A stretch of DNA of 64,000 nt from Tenacibaculum maritimum NCIMB 2154. GTDB lineage: Bacteria; Bacteroidota; Bacteroidia; Flavobacteriales; Flavobacteriaceae. The stretch's first letter is position 1. The number at the start of each line of letters is the position of its first letter. The DNA is taken from the NCBI RefSeq assembly GCF_900119795.1, contig NZ_LT634361.1, forward strand, positions 310,001-374,000, read 5' to 3'. Position numbers and translations under genes: made by a program. The notes under the pieces were generated by a model that was not told the origin of the DNA, did no database searches, and saw nothing but the letters and a program-made list of their open reading frames with translations. Below, in pieces: positions 19,784-28,773 of the stretch.

Positions 19784-20386
19784 ATGCAAATTGTAAAATA
19801 TACGGCGGTATTCATTCTTGGTTTTTTAGTAGCTAAGTTTTGGTATGACAAAAGAGATACTGATTATCAGAAAGAGGAGATAAAGGTTATGCTTAACGGT
19901 ATAAAGAGTATGAGTAAATTGGTAGTGGCTGAAGGAACCTTTTCAGAAGTACTAAATTATTCTGATAGCAAGAAGTATCTTTATGATTTTTTGTCGTTTG
20001 ATAAGAAAGCAATTGTAACCGTAGAAGCCAAGGTAGAGGTAGGTTATGATCTATCTAAATTAGATGTTCAAATAGATTCTATAGGCAGAAAAATAGTTAT
20101 CAATAAGATTCCTTCAGAAGAAATTATAGTGGTTCCAAATGTTAGATATTTTGATTTACAGCAGAGTCAATTCAATTCATTTACAAAAGAGGAATTAAAT
20201 AAAATCAATCAAAATAGCATAGCCCGTATAAAAGAAACGGCAAAAGTTTCAATGTTGCAAGCTGATGCTAAAATTCGATTATTTGAAGAATTGTCTAAAA
20301 TCTATCGACTTTCCTCAGTATTTAACTGGGAGGTAGTAGATCATACAGATAGTAATTTACTACATGAATTCTTGATAAAAGATTAG
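19784..20386 (+). CDS. DUF4230-domain membrane-anchored protein
   Basis: The 200-residue protein has one N-terminal membrane helix (residues 5-20) and a soluble domain that matches DUF4230 by pattern: LVVAEGTFSEVLNY, VTVEAKVEVGYDLSKL, followed by IVINKIPSEEI and a helical C-terminus. It lies 36 bp after lspA and is probably co-transcribed. Its last 4 bases overlap the end of the convergent transporter gene at 20383. Function is unknown. Confidence 0.85.
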   Translation: MQIVKYTAVFILGFLVAKFWYDKRDTDYQKEEIKVMLNGIKSMSKLVVAEGTFSEVLNYSDSKKYLYDFLSFDKKAIVTVEAKVEVGYDLSKLDVQIDSIGRKIVINKIPSEEIIVVPNVRYFDLQQSQFNSFTKEELNKINQNSIARIKETAKVSMLQADAKIRLFEELSKIYRLSSVFNWEVVDHTDSNLLHEFLIKD

Positions 20387-20796
20387 TGAGGGAGTTTATT
20401 GCTCAAAAGACCATAGATAAAAGCACCTAAGGTAGCTCCTATTAAAACAACTAAAATAGCAATAGTACCATGCCCTACTAAAACAAATATAGGACCTGGA
20501 CAAGCACCAGCTAAAGCCCATCCTAATCCAAAAATAGTTCCTCCGAATAAGGTTCTTATAATTCCCTTTTTCTTTTCTTTCACCATTATTTGCTCTCCTA
20601 TATAGTTTTTAATAACTCCTTTTTTAAAAAGTAGCATAAGAATAGCCGAAACCACAACGGCAGAGCCAATAATTCCATACATATGAAAGGATTGGAATTT
20701 AAACATTTCGTATATTCTATACCAAGAAACTACTTGCGATTTGCTTAATATAATTCCGAATAAAATACCAATAAATAAGAATTTTATATTTTTCAT
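20383..20796 (-). CDS. YeeE/YedE-type (DUF6691) sulfur transporter half
   Basis: The 137-residue membrane protein has about four hydrophobic helices and the signature GWALAGACPGPIFVLVGHG, in which the Cys of GACPG is the conserved thiol-relay residue of the YeeE/YedE family. The short form is usually paired with a longer homologue, which here lies directly upstream. Together they are likely to import thiosulfate or another reduced sulfur compound; the substrate is inferred from family. It is the last gene of the waaA unit. Confidence 0.9.
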   Translation of the reverse strand: MKNIKFLFIGILFGIILSKSQVVSWYRIYEMFKFQSFHMYGIIGSAVVVSAILMLLFKKGVIKNYIGEQIMVKEKKKGIIRTLFGGTIFGLGWALAGACPGPIFVLVGHGTIAILVVLIGATLGAFIYGLLSNKLPH

Positions 20797-20839
20797 TTTA
20801 TGTTATTTGTTATAAAGAGAAAGATTGCAGTAAAATAAA

Positions 20840-21397
20840 TTAAAAAATGAGAGGAATAAAGAACCAAGTCATTAACAACCCTCCTATAAAAAAGCCCATA
20901 GTAGCAATAAGAGAAGGAAGCTGAAAACTACTTAATCCTGTTATGGCGTGCCCCGAAGTGCAGCCACCTGCATACCTAGCTCCGAATCCAATTAAAAACC
21001 CAGCTCCTATTAAGATAAGAAACCCTTTAAAAGAAAATAAAACCTCTTTTCCGAAGATTTCTGAAGGTAGATAAGAGTTGCCTGCATTAGAAAACCCCAG
21101 CTCAGAGAGTTCTTTTACAGTTTGAGGGCTTAGTGCAATTTCCTTAGTGGGCATTAAAAAATTGAATGAAATAAACCCGCCGATTACTATTCCAGTAGCA
21201 AATATTAAGCTCCAACCCCTAGCTTTCCAGTCTGTTTTAAAATAATCAGATATTTTTCCAGCACCACCAATGGTACAAAAGGTTTCTAAATTGGTAGAAA
21301 CTCCGAAGCTTCTTCCGAAATAAAATAGTAAAAATAATACGCTTGCTATCATTGGTCCAGTAATGTACCAAGCCCATGGTTGAGTGATAAAGTCCAT
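20840..21397 (-). CDS. YeeE/YedE-family sulfur transporter half
   Basis: The 185-residue inner-membrane protein has several hydrophobic helices. Conserved thiols are in LETFCTIGGAG and YAGGCTSGHAITG; the GGCTSGH element is a YeeE/YedE hallmark. It is separated by 1 bp from the end of waaA and by 43 bp from its short partner, so the three genes form one minus-strand unit. Such pairs are common in Bacteroidota, sometimes beside sulfurtransferase or beta-lactamase-like genes, none of which occurs here. Confidence 0.92.
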   Translation of the reverse strand: MDFITQPWAWYITGPMIASVLFLLFYFGRSFGVSTNLETFCTIGGAGKISDYFKTDWKARGWSLIFATGIVIGGFISFNFLMPTKEIALSPQTVKELSELGFSNAGNSYLPSEIFGKEVLFSFKGFLILIGAGFLIGFGARYAGGCTSGHAITGLSSFQLPSLIATMGFFIGGLLMTWFFIPLIF

Positions 21398-21398
21398 T

Positions 21399-22646
21399 TT
21401 AATATTGTGTCATTAGTTTAGAAATATAAGCCATGATTGAATTGGTAGCACCAACATTGTCTTGAATATATTTTTTATTAATCTTCCCCATGTCTGTTCT
21501 AAGAGAAGTATTTTGTTTTAATGTAGCAAAAGTACTAGAAAAATCTTCTTTGTTTGTAACAATTGTTGCACCCTTTAACTCCAATAAGTCAATTGCTTCC
21601 TGAAATTTTTTGTATTTTATTCCGCCAAAGGTAATTGGAATACCGTAGGTAGCAGGTTCTAAGATATTGTGTAATCCCGTAGCTAAACCACCACCTACAT
21701 AAGCCGTATCAGCATATGAGTAAATTTTAGTTAGTAATCCAATAGTATTTATGATTAGCACTTGATAATTAGCAATATTTTTACCTTCTTTTTCAGAAAA
21801 CACAACAGTAGGTTTATTAATTGATTTTTTTAAATTTAAAATATCTTTTGGATTGATATTATGTGGGGCAATGATGAATTTTTCATCGGAGGAAGCGTTA
21901 TTGTTAATATAATTTACCAATAATTCTTCGTCTTCTTTCCAAGTACTTCCTGCAACAATAGTATAGGTATTGTTCTTAAAAGAATTTACAAATTTAAGTT
22001 CGTTTTGTTGTTGTAAAATCTCGAAAACTCTATCAAATCGAGTATCGCCACTTACAGAGACATTATTAAAGTTAATTTCTTCTAAAAGTTTCTTAGAAGT
22101 ATTATTTTGAACGAAGAAATGTTGAAAAGCTTTGAGAGACTTTCTCATAAAGGCGCCATACCACTTAAAGAAAATTTGATTTTTCCTGAAGATTCCAGAA
22201 ACTAAAAGCGTTGTTGTTTGGGTGTTATACAATTCATTTAATAAGTTAGGCCAAAATTCATATTTAATAATGATAGCAATTTTAGGATTAACTTTTCGAA
22301 TAAATTTTTTCATATTCTTTGGAGTATCTATAGGAAGATAGCATACAACATCCGCCAATTTATAGTCTTTGCTAACCTCATATCCAGAAGGAGAAAAAAA
22401 GGTTACTAAAATCTTGTATTCAGGAAAATACATTTTTATTTGCTCTATGATAGGTCGTCCTTGTTCAAATTCTCCAAGAGAAGCAGCGTGAAGCCAGATA
22501 ACTTTGTCTTTTTTTTTGAATACAGCTAGTTTTTCAAAGCTTTCTTTTCTACCATTAACAAAAAGCGCTAATTTTTTATTGAATATTGCTAAGAAGTTGA
22601 TAAGCATTGAAGCAAGATATAGTAAAGGAGTATAAAATAAATTCAT
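21399..22646 (-). CDS. waaA: 3-deoxy-D-manno-octulosonic acid (Kdo) transferase
   Basis: This is a GT30 glycosyltransferase that adds Kdo to the lipid A precursor at the inner membrane. An N-terminal hydrophobic anchor is followed by WLHAASLGEFEQ and YKILVTFFSPSGYE, and the C-terminal half has AGSTWKEDEELL, IIAPHNI and YVGGGLATGLHNILEPATYGIPI. I chose the ATG at 22646: an in-frame ATG at 22679 lies inside the hairpin of the upstream terminator and would add 11 atypical residues. The sulfur transporter genes follow without a terminator. Confidence 0.95.
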   Translation of the reverse strand: MNLFYTPLLYLASMLINFLAIFNKKLALFVNGRKESFEKLAVFKKKDKVIWLHAASLGEFEQGRPIIEQIKMYFPEYKILVTFFSPSGYEVSKDYKLADVVCYLPIDTPKNMKKFIRKVNPKIAIIIKYEFWPNLLNELYNTQTTTLLVSGIFRKNQIFFKWYGAFMRKSLKAFQHFFVQNNTSKKLLEEINFNNVSVSGDTRFDRVFEILQQQNELKFVNSFKNNTYTIVAGSTWKEDEELLVNYINNNASSDEKFIIAPHNINPKDILNLKKSINKPTVVFSEKEGKNIANYQVLIINTIGLLTKIYSYADTAYVGGGLATGLHNILEPATYGIPITFGGIKYKKFQEAIDLLELKGATIVTNKEDFSSTFATLKQNTSLRTDMGKINKKYIQDNVGATNSIMAYISKLMTQY

Positions 22647-22667
22647 AGCCGCTAATTTATGGAAATA

Positions 22668-22709
22668 AAAAAAGACCATTTATAAATTATAATTTAAAAC
22701 GGTCTTTTT
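22668..22709 (-). terminator. Intrinsic terminator between the DUF2911 gene and waaA
   Basis: AAAAAGACC pairs with GGTCTTTTT around an AT-rich loop. A/T runs flank both sides, so it could act on either strand, but it sits after a minus-strand gene. Confidence 0.82.
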
Positions 22710-22739
22710 TACGAAACTCAAATTAAAGAGAAGAAATGA

Positions 22740-23603
22740 TTACTTTCTCTTTTTATCGACCTCTTTTAATAAAAGAGAGCATTTTGCTATATATCCAAAA
22801 TCAGAAGCTTTACTATTTTTGGCATCTTTTAGACACTTTTCAGCGCTTAGTTTAGCTATCTTATATTTTTTTAGTTTATAGGCTAATTCACCTTTATAAT
22901 AGGTGTACCAGAAAGCTTGAGGTCTCAAAGCCTCTGCTTTACTGAACCATTTGAAAGCAGTGGTAAGGTCTTTGTTTTTTTCATAATAATATTGTGCAGC
23001 ATCAAAATAAGTTTGAGGAGCTGCTACTTTTTTGGAGTTGATAATTTCTGCATCAATTTGTTGTTGAATGATGGCATCAGAATCTACTTTTACAGGGATT
23101 ACTACTTTGGTGTTTTCCCAAACTATGACAAAATCAGCGCCGTCAACAGTATAGTTTTCAAAATAAATATTTAAAGTTTCAGAGGTGTCGGTAGTGGTTT
23201 TTGAAGGCGTTGAAAATCTGATAAAGTCATTTTCCTGTTGGTAACCAGCATCCCCCCATAAGTTACTTTTTTTATGAAAAATAATAGTCCACTCAGTCTT
23301 ATTAGGAATGGTATATAATCCGTAGGTTCCTGCTGGGATTAAGTGATTAGCAAAAGAAGCTTCTTTGTCTAAAGTAATCTTAGTTGCTGCATTAGCTCCT
23401 GTTCTCCATACTTTTCCGTAAGGGATTAAGGAACCAAAGATAATTCTACCTTTTTTACTAGGTTGACTATAAGATAAGTTAATATTAGCAAGCCCAACTT
23501 GTTGTTGGATTGTTGTTTTAGGACTTAAGCTGGGTTTGTTAATTTGAGCCGTTAAACTAAGAGAGGCTACTAAATAAATGAAGATACTAAAGTAAATTTT
23601 CAT
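22740..23603 (-). CDS. DUF2911-domain secreted protein with TPR-like tail
   Basis: The 287-residue protein has a signal peptide (residues 1-19, ending SLTAQ). Residues 30-175 match DUF2911: GLANINLSYSQPSKKGR, GKVWRTGANAATKI, LIPAGTYGLYTIPN, WTIIFHKKSNLWG. The C-terminal 90 residues are helical and TPR-like (AAQYYYEKNKDLTTAFKWF, YYKGELAYKLKKYK). It is probably periplasmic; no enzymatic role is known. It is a single-gene unit ended by the hairpin at 22668. Confidence 0.93.
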   Translation of the reverse strand: MKIYFSIFIYLVASLSLTAQINKPSLSPKTTIQQQVGLANINLSYSQPSKKGRIIFGSLIPYGKVWRTGANAATKITLDKEASFANHLIPAGTYGLYTIPNKTEWTIIFHKKSNLWGDAGYQQENDFIRFSTPSKTTTDTSETLNIYFENYTVDGADFVIVWENTKVVIPVKVDSDAIIQQQIDAEIINSKKVAAPQTYFDAAQYYYEKNKDLTTAFKWFSKAEALRPQAFWYTYYKGELAYKLKKYKIAKLSAEKCLKDAKNSKASDFGYIAKCSLLLKEVDKKRK

Positions 23604-23717
23604 GAGTTTGTTTTTTAATCGTAAGCATTAGACGATTTTATTTTATGAAAATTACAAAAGAAATTGGAATACTATGTATTGATTAGGATTGGTGTAAAAA
23701 GGAGATTGTGAAATACG

Positions 23718-23755
23718 AAAAAGCTTCTTTTTTCTAAGAAAAAAGAAGCTTTTTA
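23718..23755 (-). terminator. Intrinsic terminator of the acc/fab unit
   Basis: A nearly perfect 18-bp self-complementary A/T-rich hairpin (AAAAAGCTTC with GAAGCTTTTT at its base) lies 17 bp past the accC stop. Its symmetric flanks suggest it can work in both directions. Confidence 0.88.
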
Positions 23756-23771
23756 TAGTGTAGATTCTTAC

Positions 23772-25109
23772 TTATTTCATTTCAAAATCTTCCATGAATT
23801 TTGTTGTATAGTTTCCAGCAACATAATCAGGATGATCCATAAGTTGTCTGTGAAAAGGGATGGTAGTTTTGATTCCTTCAATAATAAATTCATCCAAAGC
23901 GCGCTTCATTTTATTAATAGCTTCTTCACGTGTCTGTGCAGTTACAATTAATTTAGCAATCATTGAATCATAGTTAGGAGGAATCATATATCCTGCATAA
24001 ACATGAGTGTCTATACGAACCCCATGGCCTCCTGGAGAATGGAATGTGGTTATTTTACCTGGCGCGGGTCTGAAATTATTATAAGGATCTTCTGCATTAA
24101 TCCTACATTCTATAGAATGCAATTGCGGATAATAGTTTTTCCCTGAAATTGGTACACCAGCAGCTACTAATATTTGTTCTCTAATTAAATCGTAATCTAC
24201 TACTTCTTCGGTAATAGGGTGTTCTACCTGAATACGAGTATTCATTTCCATAAAGTAGAAGTTACGATGCTTGTCTACTAAGAACTCTACAGTACCAGCT
24301 CCTTCGTATTTGATATATTCAGCTGCTTTTACAGCTGCTTTACCCATTGCATCTCTCAATTCATCGGTCATGAAAGGAGAAGGAGTTTCTTCTGTTAATT
24401 TTTGATGGCGGCGTTGTACAGAGCAATCTCTTTCAGATAAATGGCAAGCTTTACCAAAAGAATCTCCAACAACTTGGATTTCTATATGGCGAGGCTCTTC
24501 AATTAACTTTTCTAAATACATACCATCATTACCAAAGGCAGCTTTTGCTTCTTGACGAGCAGAATCCCATGCATCTTGTAAATCTTCCGGATTCCAAACA
24601 GCTCGCATTCCTTTACCACCACCACCAGCAGTAGCTTTTAACATTACAGGATATCCTGCTTCAGTAGCAAGTTGTTTGCACTCTTCAAAGTCTTTTATAA
24701 TCCCTTCAGAACCAGGAATACAAGGAACTCCTGCAGCAATCATAGTTGCTTTAGCAGAAGCTTTGTCTCCCATTTTATCAATCATTTCACCAGTAGCGCC
24801 AATGAATTTGATATCATGCTCAGCACATAGATTAGAAAATTTAGCATTTTCAGCTAAGAAGCCATATCCAGGATGAATAGCATCTGCATTTGTAATTTCT
24901 GCAGCAGCTATAATGTTAGACATTTTTAGGTAAGAAAGATTACTTGGGGCAGGGCCAATACAAACTGCTTCATCAGCAAACTTTACATGTAAACTTTCTG
25001 CGTCAGCAGTAGAGTAAACAGCAACAGTTTTAATGCCCATTTCTCTACAGGTTCTAATAACACGTAATGCTATTTCTCCTCTATTGGCAATTAATATTTT
25101 TTTAAACAT
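23772..25109 (-). CDS. accC: Acetyl-CoA carboxylase, biotin carboxylase subunit
   Basis: This 445-residue ATP-grasp enzyme carboxylates the biotin on AccB with ATP and bicarbonate, the first half-reaction of malonyl-CoA formation. It shows the N-terminal [17 protein letters not shown], the glycine-rich nucleotide loop [15 protein letters not shown], the catalytic [16 protein letters not shown] and the C-terminal lid with [12 protein letters not shown]. Length and motifs are complete. It is the last gene of the minus-strand run fabH-accB-accC, about 100 bp after accB. Confidence 0.98.
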   Translation of the reverse strand: MFKKILIANRGEIALRVIRTCREMGIKTVAVYSTADAESLHVKFADEAVCIGPAPSNLSYLKMSNIIAAAEITNADAIHPGYGFLAENAKFSNLCAEHDIKFIGATGEMIDKMGDKASAKATMIAAGVPCIPGSEGIIKDFEECKQLATEAGYPVMLKATAGGGGKGMRAVWNPEDLQDAWDSARQEAKAAFGNDGMYLEKLIEEPRHIEIQVVGDSFGKACHLSERDCSVQRRHQKLTEETPSPFMTDELRDAMGKAAVKAAEYIKYEGAGTVEFLVDKHRNFYFMEMNTRIQVEHPITEEVVDYDLIREQILVAAGVPISGKNYYPQLHSIECRINAEDPYNNFRPAPGKITTFHSPGGHGVRIDTHVYAGYMIPPNYDSMIAKLIVTAQTREEAINKMKRALDEFIIEGIKTTIPFHRQLMDHPDYVAGNYTTKFMEDFEMK

Positions 25110-25210
25110 AATTTTTAAGTTTATGAGTCTATGAGTTTAGTTACGAATTCATTTTAGCTCTTATATAGAGTGTTAAAATGCTATACTTTTTAAACTGAAT
25201 AAACTAAATG

Positions 25211-25696
25211 TTATGAAGGATCAACTAAAAATAAAGGTTGGTCGAATTCTACAGGAGAAGAATCATCAACTAAAACTTTAACGATTTTACCAGAAACTTC
25301 TGATTCTATTTCATTAAATAACTTCATTGCTTCGATGATACATACAGTATCGCCTGTTTTTATTTCAGAACCTACTTCTACAAAGTTAGGTTTGTCTGGA
25401 GAAGGTTTTCTGTAAAAAGTACCGATAATAGGAGACTTTACAGTAATATATTTAGAGTCATCTTCTGTATTATTTGCAGCAGGGGGATTCGTTATAGGTT
25501 GCGCAACAGGAACAGGGGCAGGAGCAGCTATTTGAGGAACAGCGGCTATTGGAGCAGCTGTTTGTACTATGGTAGTTTCTGTTTTTTCAGAACCTGTTTT
25601 AATAGTAATCTTAACATCTTCCATCTCTAGCTTTACTTCACTAGCACCAGATTTAGCTACAAACTTTATAAGATTTTGAATTTCTTTTATATCCAT
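25211..25696 (-). CDS. accB: Acetyl-CoA carboxylase, biotin carboxyl carrier protein
   Basis: The 161-residue carrier has a short N-terminal domain, an Ala/Pro-rich flexible linker (residues 48-75) and a C-terminal biotinyl domain. The biotinylated lysine is Lys125 in EAMKLFNEIES; the usual Met after AMK is Leu here, a common variant. It shuttles carboxybiotin between AccC and the carboxyltransferase. It sits 26 bp after fabH. Confidence 0.97.
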   Translation of the reverse strand: MDIKEIQNLIKFVAKSGASEVKLEMEDVKITIKTGSEKTETTIVQTAAPIAAVPQIAAPAPVPVAQPITNPPAANNTEDDSKYITVKSPIIGTFYRKPSPDKPNFVEVGSEIKTGDTVCIIEAMKLFNEIESEVSGKIVKVLVDDSSPVEFDQPLFLVDPS

Positions 25697-25722
25697 GTTG
25701 TTTGAATTTTTGGTTGTTGATT

Positions 25723-26718
25723 TTATGAATTATATGCCCATTTTAAATAGATAGCTCCCCATGTGAAGCCTCCTCCGAAAGCGGCAAAAATTAAATTATC
25801 TCCTTTTTTAAGTTCTTTTTCATAATCGTTTAATAATAAAGGTAATGTTGCAGAAGTGGTGTTACCATATTTATGAATATTCATCATTACTTTATCGTCT
25901 TCCAAGCCAACTCTATTGGCAGTAGCTTCAATAATTCTTTTATTAGCTTGATGAGGTACTAACCAATTAATATCATCTTTTGTTAAGTTGTTTCTGGTGA
26001 GCATTCTTTCCGCAACGTCAGCCATATTTGAAACAGCAAATTTAAAAACAGTTCTACCTTCTTGATGAACGAAGTTCTGTTTGTTTTTTAATGTTACTTC
26101 AGTAGTAGGAAGTATTGATCCTCCTGCATCAATTTTTAAGTATTCACGTCCGTTACCATCACTTCTTAAATACTCATCTTGAAACCCTAATCCTTCTTCG
26201 TTAGGCTCAAATAGAGCAGCGCCAGCACCATCTCCAAAGATAATACAAGTAGCCCTGTCAGTATAATCAATAATTGACGACATTTTATCAGCTCCAATTA
26301 AAAGAACCTTTTTATAACGACCAGATTCAATATAGCTAGTTGCTACTGACATTCCGTATAAAAAACTAGAACAAGCAGCTTGCAAATCATATGCAAAAGC
26401 ATTAGTAGCGCCTATTTTTGTAGCAGTATATACAGCCGTTGAAGCAACTGGCATATCAGGTGTAGTTGTAGCTACGATAATCATATCAATATCCTTCGGG
26501 TCAACGCCCGATTTTTGTAGTAAATCTTCCGCAGCTTTGATAGCCATAAAAGAGCTACCCAAGCCTTCACCTTTTAAGATTCTTCTTTCTTTAATACCAG
26601 TTCTTGTAGTGATCCACTCATCATTGGTATCTACCATACTCTCTAACTCTTTGTTAGTTAGTACGTATTCTGGAACGTATTTTCCTACTGCTGTGATCGC
26701 TGCAGTTGTTTTAATCAT
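25723..26718 (-). CDS. fabH: Beta-ketoacyl-ACP synthase III
   Basis: The 331-residue enzyme condenses an acyl-CoA primer with malonyl-ACP to start fatty acid synthesis. The catalytic triad is visible: Cys116 in DLQAACSSFLYG, His in WLVPHQANKRII and Asn in HKYGNTTSATLPLLL. It heads the fabH-accB-accC unit. Two consecutive terminators separate it from rpmF upstream, so the conserved rpmF-fabH linkage exists here with an uncoupled transcript. A near-match -7 box (TTACTTTG) lies about 40 bp upstream. Confidence 0.98.
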   Translation of the reverse strand: MIKTTAAITAVGKYVPEYVLTNKELESMVDTNDEWITTRTGIKERRILKGEGLGSSFMAIKAAEDLLQKSGVDPKDIDMIIVATTTPDMPVASTAVYTATKIGATNAFAYDLQAACSSFLYGMSVATSYIESGRYKKVLLIGADKMSSIIDYTDRATCIIFGDGAGAALFEPNEEGLGFQDEYLRSDGNGREYLKIDAGGSILPTTEVTLKNKQNFVHQEGRTVFKFAVSNMADVAERMLTRNNLTKDDINWLVPHQANKRIIEATANRVGLEDDKVMMNIHKYGNTTSATLPLLLNDYEKELKKGDNLIFAAFGGGFTWGAIYLKWAYNS

Positions 26719-26784
26719 AGTTGTTGTTTGTTGTAAAACGAGCGTCCAAAGTAATGAAAATTATTTTACTTTTTAATGAAAAAA

Positions 26785-26810
26785 ACGTCAAAAACATTTG
26801 TTTTTGACGT
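26785..26810 (-). terminator. Second of two tandem terminators after rpmF
   Basis: A perfect 12-bp stem (ACGTCAAAAACA with TGTTTTTGACGT) and 2-base loop are followed, on the minus strand, by seven T. Confidence 0.85.
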
Positions 26811-26815
26811 AGAAA

Positions 26816-26850
26816 CACAAAAAAACCCTCAATTCGAGGGTTTTTTTGTG
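26816..26850 (-). terminator. First of two tandem terminators after rpmF
   Basis: A perfect 15-bp stem (CACAAAAAAACCCTC with its complement) and 5-base loop end 17 bp past the rpmF stop. The stem contains its own A- and T-runs, so it can act on both strands. Confidence 0.9.
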
Positions 26851-26866
26851 CTTTAAAAGAAATCAA

Positions 26867-27061
26867 TTAAGCTTCTGCAACAGCAGATTCTAATACTACT
26901 TGACCTCTGTAATATAGTTTACCTTCGTGCCAATGAGCTCTGTGGTACAAATGAGCTTCTCCAGTTGTTGGATCTGTAGCTATTTGAGGAACAGAGGCTT
27001 TGTAATGAGTTCTCCTTTTATCTCTTCTAGTTTTAGATATTTTTCTCTTTGGATGTGCCAT
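26867..27061 (-). CDS. rpmF: Large ribosomal subunit protein bL32
   Basis: The 64-residue basic protein begins [20 protein letters not shown] after the initiator Met, which is typical of bL32, and continues with [19 protein letters not shown]. No CxxC zinc pair is present, as in other Bacteroidota bL32. The gene follows the DUF177 gene by 1 bp, the widely conserved pairing. Confidence 0.98.
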   Translation of the reverse strand: MAHPKRKISKTRRDKRRTHYKASVPQIATDPTTGEAHLYHRAHWHEGKLYYRGQVVLESAVAEA

Positions 27062-27062
27062 T

Positions 27063-27605
27063 TTATGTCTTTTTTTCTGTTAGTAAATCCTTTAATTTAT
27101 CCCATCTAGGGTCTGTTGACTCTTCTTCAACAGTTTTCTCTTCTTTAATCTCTAATTCTCGTAGTTTTTTTAAAGCTTCTGAATCCATAGTTCCATCTAG
27201 TACTTTAGGATGCACTCTTTTTGAAGGAACAGCAAGGACGATCATTTCATAAACATATTGGGCTATATTTAGCTGGTATGCTTCGTGAGGTAATATTAAT
27301 ATTTCCTCATTGTCGTCGTTAAATTCTGCTCCAAACTTTACAATTAAAGGTAAAGTTGCTTTGATTTCCTGATCAAATGACTCATTAGTAATGTCACAAG
27401 GAACATTTACGGTTCCATTTGCTTCAAAATTAAGTTCGAAAAAGGTGCTCTTTTTTAAAAAATTAAGAACTACTTTTACATTTGTATCAATAAAATCATC
27501 AAATTGAAAAGCTTCAAAGAACTTTTTGCCAATTTGATATTCAAACAAATGACTTCCTTCTTTTAATCCTACAAAAGGAATGTTGAATTGCTTTAAGTCT
27601 TTCAT
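27063..27605 (-). CDS. DUF177/YceD-family protein
   Basis: The 180-residue acidic protein matches the YceD/DUF177 family, encoded just upstream of rpmF across bacteria. Visible features are the N-terminal [20 protein letters not shown], the central [10 protein letters not shown] and the C-terminal [11 protein letters not shown]. In other organisms the family is tied to 23S rRNA or 50S assembly; that role is inferred here from family and position. Confidence 0.93.
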   Translation of the reverse strand: MKDLKQFNIPFVGLKEGSHLFEYQIGKKFFEAFQFDDFIDTNVKVVLNFLKKSTFFELNFEANGTVNVPCDITNESFDQEIKATLPLIVKFGAEFNDDNEEILILPHEAYQLNIAQYVYEMIVLAVPSKRVHPKVLDGTMDSEALKKLRELEIKEEKTVEEESTDPRWDKLKDLLTEKKT

Positions 27606-27627
27606 CTACAATATCAATTTGAGCGTG

Positions 27628-27635
27628 CAAAGATA
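27628..27635 (-). promoter_or_regulatory. -7 box (TATCTTTG) of the DUF177-rpmF unit
   Basis: An exact TAnnTTTG match on the minus strand lies 22 bp before the DUF177 start codon. Confidence 0.65.
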
Positions 27636-27678
27636 TAAAAAAATGTTTTTATATCCTGTTTTATATAAAAAAAATACA

Positions 27679-28713
27679 TTATTTCGTTGTTAATGCGTTT
27701 TTTACTAGGTTTTTGTATTCTTCTCTATGCTTAAATATTCGTAATGAGGTAAATAAAGCTTCTTTAAAAGAATCAGGGTTCGCAAGTCCTTTACCTGAAA
27801 TATCGAAACCTGTTCCGTGGTCAGGAGAAGTCCTGATTTTTTCTAAACCAGCAGTGAAATTAACACCATTACCAAAAGATAGCGCTTTAAATGGAGCCAA
27901 ACCTTGATCGTGATACATTGCTAAAACACCATCAAACTCTTGGTAAGTTTTAGATCCAAAAAAACCATCGGCAGCATAAGGTCCGAAAACGAGTTTCCCT
28001 GTTTTTCTAATTTTAGCTATGGTTGGTCGAATAATTGCATCATCTTCTTTACCTATAACTCCATGATCTCCGCAGTGTGGATTCAATCCTAACACTGCGA
28101 TTTTAGGTTTATGGATGCCAAAATCTTGTTGTAAAGATTGGTACATTATATTTACCTTTTCTTCAATAATTTCAGAAGTAATATTTTGAGCTACTTCTGA
28201 AATAGGAATATGACCGGTAATTAAACCTATTCGCAAGGTTTCGGTAAGGAGAATCATTAAGCTTTTGCCTCCTAGCTCTTTTTCAAGAAATTCTGTATGA
28301 CCTGGAAAATTAAAAGAGTCAGATTGTATGTTTTCTTTGTTGATAGGAGCTGTTAGAAGGGTGTCGATTTCTCCTTTTTTTAATGATTCTGTGGCTGCGG
28401 ATAATGATTTTAAAGCAGCTTTACCTGATTGTTGAGTAGGAGTTCCAATATGAACAGGTACTTCGTCTTTCCAAACAGAAAATAAATTCACCTTTCCGTG
28501 AGATATCTCGGATAGAGAAGAAGCATTATGGATGCTTATGTTGGAGCGTAAAGTTTTCTTATGATATGAAATCATTTTTGGAGAGCCAAATAAAACTGGG
28601 GTACAAAAATCTAACATTCTTTTGTCTTCGAATGTTTTTAAAATAACTTCTATACCAATTCCATTCGTATCTCCAATTGAGATTCCTACAATAATTTTAT
28701 CAGATTTATCCAT
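27679..28713 (-). CDS. pdxA: 4-hydroxythreonine-4-phosphate dehydrogenase
   Basis: The 344-residue enzyme oxidises 4-phosphohydroxy-threonine in the DXP-dependent pyridoxal phosphate pathway. It shows GISIGDTNGIGIEV, the metal-binding histidines in FPGHTEFLEKELG, GLNPHCGDHGVIGKED and YHDQGLAPFKAL, and the end GTGFDISGKG. Motifs and length are complete. It is divergent from ribE, and the two promoters overlap in the 60-bp gap. Confidence 0.97.
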   Translation of the reverse strand: MDKSDKIIVGISIGDTNGIGIEVILKTFEDKRMLDFCTPVLFGSPKMISYHKKTLRSNISIHNASSLSEISHGKVNLFSVWKDEVPVHIGTPTQQSGKAALKSLSAATESLKKGEIDTLLTAPINKENIQSDSFNFPGHTEFLEKELGGKSLMILLTETLRIGLITGHIPISEVAQNITSEIIEEKVNIMYQSLQQDFGIHKPKIAVLGLNPHCGDHGVIGKEDDAIIRPTIAKIRKTGKLVFGPYAADGFFGSKTYQEFDGVLAMYHDQGLAPFKALSFGNGVNFTAGLEKIRTSPDHGTGFDISGKGLANPDSFKEALFTSLRIFKHREEYKNLVKNALTTK

Positions 28714-28732
28714 GTTTACTTTCGTAATGTTG

Positions 28733-28740
28733 TATTTTTG
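28733..28740 (+). promoter_or_regulatory. -7 box (TATTTTTG) of ribE
   Basis: An exact TAnnTTTG match lies 33 bp before the ribE ATG, within the 60-bp divergent intergenic region. Confidence 0.65.
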
Positions 28741-28747
28741 AGAGCTA

Positions 28748-28755
28748 CAAAAGTA
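28748..28755 (-). promoter_or_regulatory. -7 box (TACTTTTG) of pdxA
   Basis: An exact TAnnTTTG match on the minus strand lies 34 bp before the pdxA start. It is only 7 bp from the opposite ribE box, so the two promoters are likely to interfere with each other. Confidence 0.6.
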
Positions 28756-28773
28756 ACCAAAATTTACTGAAAA

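Noticed and set aside
22647-22679. Longer N-terminus for waaA from the ATG at 22679
   Set aside because: That ATG is inside the stem of a terminator, and the added residues do not look like the family N-terminus; the ATG at 22646 fits better.
28714-28773. FMN riboswitch before ribE
   Set aside because: The gap is only 60 bp, shared with the pdxA promoter, and lacks the length and paired elements of the RFN motif.
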